64,000 nucleotides of DNA from assembly GCF_040655735.1 (NCBI RefSeq), contig NZ_JBFAKK010000001.1:496001-560000 (forward strand). Direction: 5' to 3'. The stretch comes from Phytomonospora sp040655735. GTDB taxonomy: Bacteria > Actinomycetota > Actinomycetes > Mycobacteriales > Micromonosporaceae. A model generated the notes under the pieces. It searched no databases, was not told where the DNA came from, and was given only the letters and a program-made list of their open reading frames with translations. Each line of letters begins with the position of its first letter. Positions within the stretch are counted from its first letter, which is position 1. The position numbers and the translations under genes were made by a program. Below are positions 36,601 through 45,600 of this stretch, one piece after another.

Positions 36601-39600
36601 AGGTCGACCGCACGGCGCTGCCCGACCCGGCGACGGCCCGCCGCGACGCCGCGTCCGCCGAACGGCCCGGCACCGCCGCCGAAACCGCGCTCGCCGCGAT
36701 CTGGGCCGAGGTGCTGGGCGCGACGGCGGTCGGCCCGCACGACAACTTCTTCGAACTCGGCGGCGACTCGATCCTGGCGATCAAGGTCGTCGGCAAGGCC
36801 CGCGAGGCCGGACTGGCACTGCGGCCGACCGCTCTCTTCAAGCACCAGACCGTCGCCGAGCTCGCCGCGGCGGCGTCGGCGACGGCCACCGCCGCGCCGG
36901 TCGACGCCGAACAGGGCTTCGTCACCGGCGAGGTCCCGCTCACGCCCGTGCAGCACTGGTTCACCGAGCTCGACGTCCCCCGCGACCACTACAACCAGGC
37001 CGCGCGCCTGCGCTACGAGCGCGCCCCCGACGAGGCCGCGCTGCGCTCGGCGCTGACCGTCCTCGTCGGACACCACGACGCCTTGCGCTCGCGCCTGTCG
37101 AACGAGGACGGGACCTGGCGGCAGTTCATCGCCCCGCCCGGCGAGGCCGAGCTGCTCAGCGTCGTCGACCTGGCCGGCGTCGCCGATCCGGCGGCCGCGG
37201 CGCACGAGGCCGCCACCCTCGCCCACACCTCGCTGTCCCTGACCGGCGGGCCGCTGCTGCGCGCGGTGCTCTACCGGCTCGGCGACGGCTCGGCCGAACT
37301 GCTGATCGCCGTCCACCACATCGCCGTCGACACCGTCTCCTGGGGCGTCCTGCTCGAAGACCTCGACGCGCTCCTCGAAGGCCGGGCACTGCCGGCGAAG
37401 ACGACCTCGGTGCGGGCCTGGGCCGAGCGCCTGGCGGCCTACGCCCGCGGTCCGGAGTTCGACGGCGAGGCCGACTTCTGGGCCCGCCGCGACGCCGAAC
37501 TCGCGCTCGTGCCGCCGATCCCGACCGACCAGCCGCTCGACGGCAACCTGCTCGGCGACACCGCGCACGTCGCCAGTCGCCTGCCGGCCGCCGAGACCGA
37601 GGCCCTGCTGCGTCGCCTCCCGACCGCGCATCGCGCCGGCGTCGACGAGATCCTGCTGACCGCGCTGGCGAAGGCCGCGTTGACCCTGTGGGGCGGCACC
37701 GCTCTCGCCGTCGACCTGGAAGGGCACGGCCGCGAAGACCTGTTCGCCGACGTCGACCTCACCCGCACCGTCGGCTGGTTCACCACCGTGCAGCCGGTCG
37801 TGCTGCGTCCCGAAGGAGCCCGTCCCGGCGAATGGGTCACCGCCGTCAAGGACCACCTGCGCGCCGCCCCACGACGGGGGATCGGTCACGGCGTCGCCCG
37901 GCACCTTCGCGGGGGTGAGCGGCCCGCCGCCGGCGCGCCCCAGGTCTGCTTCAACTACCTCAGCGCCATCGACGGCAGCGCCGCCGACGCCCTCGGCGTC
38001 GAGCGCTCACCCGCCGGGCACCGCCCCTACCTCCTCGACGTGACCGCATACGTCCTCGACGGTGAGCTGTGGGTCGCCTGGCACTACGGGACCGGCTGCC
38101 ACGACGAGGCGACCATCGAGAAGCTCGCCGGGCTCTTCGAGGACGCCGTGCGCGAACTGGCCGCCGACGGCGGGGGAGGGCCCGCCGCCGAGGACTTCCC
38201 GCTCGCCGGGCTCGCCCGCGACGGCTTCGACATCCTCGACGCCACCCACGACCTGACCGGCGTCACCGACGTCTACCGGCTGTCGCCGCTCCAGGCCGGG
38301 ATGCTGTTCCAGACCGCAGCCCAGCCCGAACGCGGCGACTACGTCGAGCAGTTCGTCTACACCGTCGAAGGGGAGCTCGACCCGGCCGCGCTGCGCGAGG
38401 CCTGCGCGCTCGCGGTCGCCCGCCACCCCGCTCTGCGGACCTCCTTCGCCTGGCGCGGACTGCCGCACCCGGTGCAGCTCGTACACGCGCCCGGCGCTCC
38501 ACAATGGACCGAGCTGGACTGGACCGGCGTGGCCGGCGGCGATCTCGCCGCCCGGCTGGAGTCCGCGCGGCTCGCGCCGATGTCGCCCGACACCGCCCCA
38601 CCGCTGGAGTTCACGCTCATCCGTCTCGGCGCGGCCGAGCACCGCCTGGTCTGGCGCTTCCACCACATCCTCCTCGACGGGTGGAGCGTGCCGATCGTCC
38701 TCGACGAGATCCTCACCGCCTACCGCGCCCTCGCCGCCGGTGAACCGGTGCCCGCCATGCCCGAGCCCGTCGCCTACCGCGAGCACATCGCCTGGCTCGC
38801 CGGGCAGTCCGGCGAGACCGCGGGCGACTTCTGGCGCGCGGCGATGGCCGGCATCGACGGCCCCACGCCGATCTCGGCGGTGCGGCCGGAGAACGACGAC
38901 GACTCCGCCGAGGTCGGCATCGCCCGCGCGACCTGGCCGCGGGACCGCGCCGAAGGGCTCGTCGCCTTCGCCCGCTCCCAGCGCGTCACACCGGGCACCG
39001 TCCTCCAGGCGGCCTGGGCACTGCTCCTGGCCGGCGACAGCGGGCGCGCCGACGTCGTGTTCGGCACCACCTCGGCCGGGCGTTCGGCGCCCGTCGAAGG
39101 CATCGACCGCATGGTCGGGCTGCTCATGAACACCCTCCCCGCCCGGGTGACCGTGGCCGACGCGCCCGTCGGCGACTGGCTGCGCGAACTGCACATGTCG
39201 CTCGGCGCTCTCCGCGAGCACGAGCACGTCTCCTTGAGCGAGGTCCGCCGCGCCGCGGCCCTGCCGGCCGGCGAGCCGCTGTTCGACAGCATCTTCGTCT
39301 ACGAGAACTTCGGCGCGCCCTCCACCGAGGTCGCCGAAGGACTCCGCCTCGACCTCGACAGCGCCTACGAGCAGAGCGGATACCCGCTCGTGCTGGGTGC
39401 CGGGCTCCACGGCGACCTGCTCCTCAAACTCAACTACGACGTCGCGCGCGTCGGCGCCGACGCGGCTCACCGGCTCCTCGACTCCTACCTCGGGGCCTTG
39501 TCGCGGCTGCTCGAACCCGGCGCGGAACTCACCGCGATCGCCCCCGTCGGCCGGCCCCGCCGGGCGCCCGCGCCCCGCCGCGAGGACGCCGGCTTCGCGC

Positions 39601-42600
39601 CCGTCGCCTACGTCGCGCCCCGCGACGAGACCGAACGCGCACTGGCCGCACTGTGGGCCGACCTGCTCGACGTCCCGCGCGTCGGCGTCCACGACGACTT
39701 CGTCGCCCTCGGCGGCGACTCGATCCTCGCGATGCAGGTCGTCGCCCGCGCCCGCGACCTCGGCCTCACCCTGCGACCGCGCGACCTGGTCCGCACGCCA
39801 ACGATCGCCGCGCTCGCGGCCAAGGCCGACCGCCCCGAGGCGCCGGCGACGGTCGCGCGTCCGTCCGGAGTGGACACCGCGCTGGTCGCCGACCGCTTCG
39901 CACCCGGCACGGTCGAGAGCGTCCACCGCCTGGCGCCACTGCAGACCGGCATGCTCTTCCACGTCCTCGGCGACAACGAGGGCAGCGACTACGTCCAGGT
40001 CTTCGCCTTCGACGTCGACGGCACCCCCGACACCGACGCCTTCGCCGCGGCCTGGCAGACCGTCGTCGACCGGCACCCGGCCCTGCGCACCGTGTTCGCC
40101 TGGCGCGGACTGCCGCACCCGGTCCAGGTCGTCCTGCGCGAGTCCGCGCTCGACTTCCGCGACGTCGACCTCGGCGGACCCGGCGCCCGCGACCGCCTCC
40201 TCCGGCTGATCGACGCCGAGAAGACCACTCCCGTCGACCTCGCCGCCGCCCCGGCGACCCGTGTCACTCTCGCCCGCACCGGCCCCGGATCCTGGTCCTT
40301 CCTGTGGCGCACGCACCACATCGTCCTCGACGGCGCCAGCGTGCCCGTGGTCCTCGCCGAGGTCTTCGACGCCTACCGCGCGCTCGCCGCCGGGCGGGCC
40401 GCCCCCGCCGCACCCGAGCCCGCGTCCTACGGCGGCTACCTCGACTGGATCGCCGGCCACGCCGACGAGAGCACCGGCCGCCACTGGGAGCGGGTCCTCG
40501 ACGGTTTCACCACACCCACCCCCCTTCCCGCCGCGACAGCCGCGAGCGGCACCGGGGCAGGCCTGCACCACCTCGAAGTCGGCGAAGACCTCGTCGCGAG
40601 CCTCACCGACACCGCCCTGCGCCACCGTGTGACCCTCGGCTCCCTCCTGCACGGTGCCTGGGGCCTGCTCCTCGCCCGGCACGCCGGAACCGGCGACGTC
40701 GTGTTCGGCAGCACCGTCAGCGGACGCTCGGTGCCCGTACCCGGCGCCGAACGCATAGTCGGCATGCTCATGAACACCCTCCCCGTCCGCGTCCGCCCGT
40801 CCAGCGACGGAACCACCGGACAATGGCTGCGCGAGGTCCACGAAGCGCTCGCCGACTCCCGCGAACACGAGCACAGCTCCCTCGTCGAGGTCCAGCGCCG
40901 CTCCCGCGTCCCGCAGGGAAGGCGGCTGTTCGAGAGCATCCTGGTCTTCCACAACGTCCGCCACGCCGCGGGCGAGGTCCCCGAGGGCGTCACCGTCATC
41001 GAGCAGGACAGCGCCATCGGCACGGCCTACCCACTGGTCCTCGACGCCGTCTGGCACGGCGGGCTGACCCTCCAGCTCAACTACGAGCGCGAGCGCTACG
41101 CGCCGGGCGACGTCGCCTCCCTCGTCGACCAGTACCTCGCCCTGCTGCGCGGCCTGGCAGCCGGCACCGCCGAGAGCCCGTCGGCGCTGGCTGCCCGCGT
41201 CCTGCCGTACGTCTCACCCGTCAACGCACCGACCACAGTGGACACGCGCCCGGCCGCTCCCGCCGGACACGTCGAACCGGCCGGCGAGACCGAGCGGATC
41301 CTGGCCGTGATCTGGGCCGACGTCCTGGGCTATGAGCGCGTCGGCGCCGCCGACAACTTCTTCGACCTCGGCGGCGACTCGATCCTGGCCATCCAGATCG
41401 TCTCGCAGGCCAGGGAGGCGGGCCTGGCGCTCACCACCCGGCACCTGTTCGCCCACCACACGGTCGGCGAGCTCGCCCGGGTCGTCCCGCGCTCGGGACA
41501 GGCCGTCGCGACCGGCGGGAGAGCATTCGCCGACAGTGGACTCGACGCCCCCGAGCTCGCCGGACTCCTCGACGGAATCGGCGGCGCCGAGGTCGAGGAC
41601 GTCTATCCACTCTCGACGATGCAGTCCGGGATGCTGTTCCACACCCTCTACGCGCCCGAAGGCGGCGACTACCACCAGCAGTACGTCGTCGACGTCGACG
41701 GGGACCTCGACCCCGCCGCCCTCACCCAAGCCTGGCGCCACGTCATCGGCCGCCACGCGATCCTGCGCAGCACCTTCGCCTGGGACGGGCTGCGCGAGCC
41801 GGTCCAGATCGTGCGCCGCGCCGCCGAGGTGAACCTCGGGCGGATCGACTGGTCGGACCGGCACCGCACCGACGCGGAGTTCGCCGGCTGGCTTCTCGCC
41901 GAACGCGGCCGTCCCTTCGACCTGGGCGCGGCCTCACCCCAGCGCCTCGACCTCATCACGCTCTCGCCCGGACGGCACCGCATGGTGTGGCAGTTCCACC
42001 ACCTTCTCCTCGACGGGTGGAGCACCACGACGGTCGCCGGCGAGGTCTTCGCCGCCTACGGGTCCATCGTGGACACCGGGGACGCGCCGGACCGCGGGCC
42101 CTCGCCCCGTTTCGGCGACTACGTCGCCTGGCAGCGCCGCCAGGACCCCGAGTCCGACCGCGAGTACTGGACCGGGCTGCTCGCCGGTTTCGACTCGCCG
42201 ACGCCCCTGCCCCTCGACCGCCCGCACGCCGCGCCCGGCGAGACCGGCGCACTCGCCATGGCGATCGGCGAGGACGTCACCGACCGCCTGCGCGAACTCG
42301 GCCGCCGCGAGCGCGTCACCGTCGGCGCGATCCTGCACGCGGCCTGGGCGATGCTGCTCAGCCGCTACGCGGGGGAGCGTGACGTCGTCTTCGGCAGCAC
42401 TCTCGCCGGGCGCTCGGCCGACGTCGGCGGCATCGAGGACATGATCGGCATGCTCATGACCACCCTGCCGCTGCGGATCCGGGTCGACCCGGCCGAACCG
42501 CTGCCGCGCTTCCTGCGCGAGGTCCACGAGAGCTACCTGTCCGTCCGCGACCACGAGCACGGAGTCCTCACCGAGGTCCAGCGCTGCGCCGCGCTCCCGG

Positions 42601-45600
42601 CCGACCGCAGGCTCTTTGACAGCATCTTCGTCTACGAGAACCTCGCACCGGCCGAGCCGCGCACCGGCGGCCTTGAGCTCAGCGCCGGACCCGGCTACGC
42701 CCAGACCGGCTACCCGTTGCTGTGCGCCGCCGCGCTGTCCACCGGGATCGACCTGAGCCTCAAGTACCAGACCGGCCTGATCGGCGCGGACACCGCCCGC
42801 AGGCTCCTGGCGAACTACGCCGAGATCGTGCGCGGCATCGCCGGGGCCCCGGCGAGCGTCGGCGAGGTCCCGGCGATGACCGCCGCCGAAGGCGAACTCG
42901 TCGTCGGCGCCGCCGCAGGTGAGTCCACCGCCGCACCGGGACCCACCGTGCACGCTCTCTTCGAGGAGCAGGCCGCGCTGACCCCCGGATCCGTCGCCGT
43001 GACCGCAGCCGACGGCTCCACGGTCACCTACGCCGAACTCGACACCGCCTCCAGCCGGCTCGCCCGGCATCTGCGTTCCCTCGGCTGCGGGGCCGGGACC
43101 TTCGTCGGCGTGCACCTGCCGCACTCGGTCGAGGTCGTCACGACACTGCTGGCGATCCTCAAGGCCGGTGGCGTCTACGTTCCGCTCGACCCCGCCCAGC
43201 CCGCCGAACGCCTCGACTACATGCTCGCCGACACCGGCGCGGCCATCGTCGTGACCGACGCGGGGCTGTCCGGACCGCCCCCGGCCACCTTCGGCGGCAC
43301 CCTCGCCGACCTCGCGGCCGACGCCGAAGTCATCGCCGCGAATCCCGCCGGCCGGCTCGAAGCGGTCACCGACGGGGGCGACCTCGCCTACGTCATCTAC
43401 ACCTCAGGGTCCACCGGCCGGCCGAAGGGCGTCCTCGTCGAACACCGCGGCCTGGTGAACTACCTGGCCTGGACCCTCGGCGAGTACGGCATGGACGGCG
43501 CCTCCGGTGCCCCGCTGGTCGGCTCGATCGGCTTCGACCTGTCCATCACCGGCACGTTCCTCCCGCTCATCGCCGGACGGGACATCACTCTGCTGCCCAC
43601 CACCGACACCGTCGAGGCGCTCGCCGCGCTCGTCTCGCGGCCGGGGGACCTCAGCCTCGTCAAGACCACCCCGAGCCACCTCGACGTCCTGCGGTCGATG
43701 CTCCCGGCGGGCTCGATGCGCTCGGTGCGGACCTTCGTGGTCGGCGGCGAGGAACTCAAGCCCGACGCGGTCGCCGACTTCCGCCGCATCGCGCCGGGAG
43801 CCCGTCTCGTCAACGAGTACGGCCCGACCGAGACGGTCGTCGGCTGCTCCTGGTACGTCGTGCCCGAGGTGGTCGATCCCTCGGTGTCGGTCCTGGAGAT
43901 CGGCCGGCCGATCGCCAACACGAGCATGTACGTCCTCGACACGAGCCTGCGGCCGGTACCGGTCGGCGCGGTCGGCGAGCTGTTCGTCGGCGGCGAGCAG
44001 GTCACGCGCGGCTACCTGAACAAGCCCGCGCTGACCGCCGACAAGTACGTGCCCGACCCCTTCGCGACCCGGCCCGGCGCCCGGCTCTACCGCACCGGAG
44101 ACCTCGCCCGGTTGCGCGCCGACGGCGTCTTCGAGTTCGCCGGCCGCGTCGACCACCAGGTCAAGATCCGCGGCTACCGCGTGGAACTCGGCGAGATCGA
44201 GGCGCGGCTGCTGGCCCACCCCGAGGTCCGGCACGCCGCCGTCACCGTCCACAGCGGACACGACGGCAGGCGGGAGCTGGCCGCCCACGTCGTAGGCGAA
44301 GGCACCGGCGTCGACATCGACGCGCTGCGCGACCACCTCAAGGCCGCGCTGCCCGACTACATGGTGCCGCCCGCCATCGCCGTTCTCGACTCCATGCCGC
44401 TGACCTCCAACGGGAAGATCGACCGCAAGGCCCTTCCCGCGCCCTGGACCGAGACGACTCCCGCCGCCGGGGAGGCCCCGCGCGAAGGGGCCGAGAAGCT
44501 CCTCGCGGCCGTCTGGGCGAAAGTCCTGGGACGCGGCGAACCCGCCCGCTTCGACGACTTCTTCGACCACGGCGGCGACTCCATCCGCGCCATCAGGCTC
44601 ATCTCCCTCGCCCGTCGCGACGGGCTGCGCCTGACTCTCCGCGACGTGTTCGAACGGCGCACCGTCGCCGGGCTCGCCGAGGCCGCCGGCGTGCCGGGTG
44701 CCGCCACGGTGCCCGAGGAGCGGGAGCCGGTGACCGGCGAGGTCGCCCTGACCCCGATCCAGCACTGGTTCACCGCACTCGACATGCCGCACGACCACTA
44801 CAACCAGACCGCCCTGCTCGCCTGCGCCGAGCCGGTCGACCCGGCTCTGCTCGCTCAGGCGCTCGGCGCCCTGACCGTCCACCACGACGCCCTGCGCACG
44901 AGGCTTCGCCGAGACGGTGACGGCTGGCACCAGCATGTCGCGGCGCCCGGCGAAGCCGTGCCCGTCGACGTGACCGACCTCTCCGGCCTCTCCGAGCAGG
45001 ACCGGGCCACGGCGATGGAGCGCGCCGCGACCGCCGCCAACACCGCGCTCGACCTGGCCGCCGGACCGCTGCTGCGAGCGGTGCTGTTCCAGGGCGGCGG
45101 AACCGACACGGTCCTCGTCGTCGCCCACCACCTGGTAGTCGACATCGTCTCCTGGGGCATCCTCCTCGAAGACCTCGACACCGCCTACCGGGCAGCCGCC
45201 GACGGCACCGAACCCGCCCTGCCGGCCAAGACCAGCTCCTACCAGAGCTGGGCGCGCCGCCTCGGCGAGTACGCCGCGAGCGAGCGCTTCGCCCCGGAGT
45301 CCGCCTACTGGCACGGACGCCCCATGCACGCCGCGCCCCTGCCCGTCGACCACGACACCGGCCCCAATTGCGAGGGATCGGCCGCGACCGTCTCGCTCGC
45401 CCTTGCGGCCCAGACCACCTCCGACCTGCTCCTGCGCGCCTCGCAGGCATACCGCACCGGCGTCAACGACCTCCTGCTCGCGGCCCTCGCCCGCACCCTG
45501 CGCGACTGGACCGGCCGCGACGACGTCCGCGTCGACCTGGAGGGCCACGGGCGCGAGGACCTGTTCGACGACGTCGACGTCTCCCGGACCGTCGGCTGGT

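Noticed and set aside
33633..41057. Minus-strand open frames of about 1000-1400 codons opposite the large NRPS
   Set aside because: They are complementary-strand shadows of C, A, T and E domains caused by G/C at third codon positions; no ribosome binding site or family sequence.
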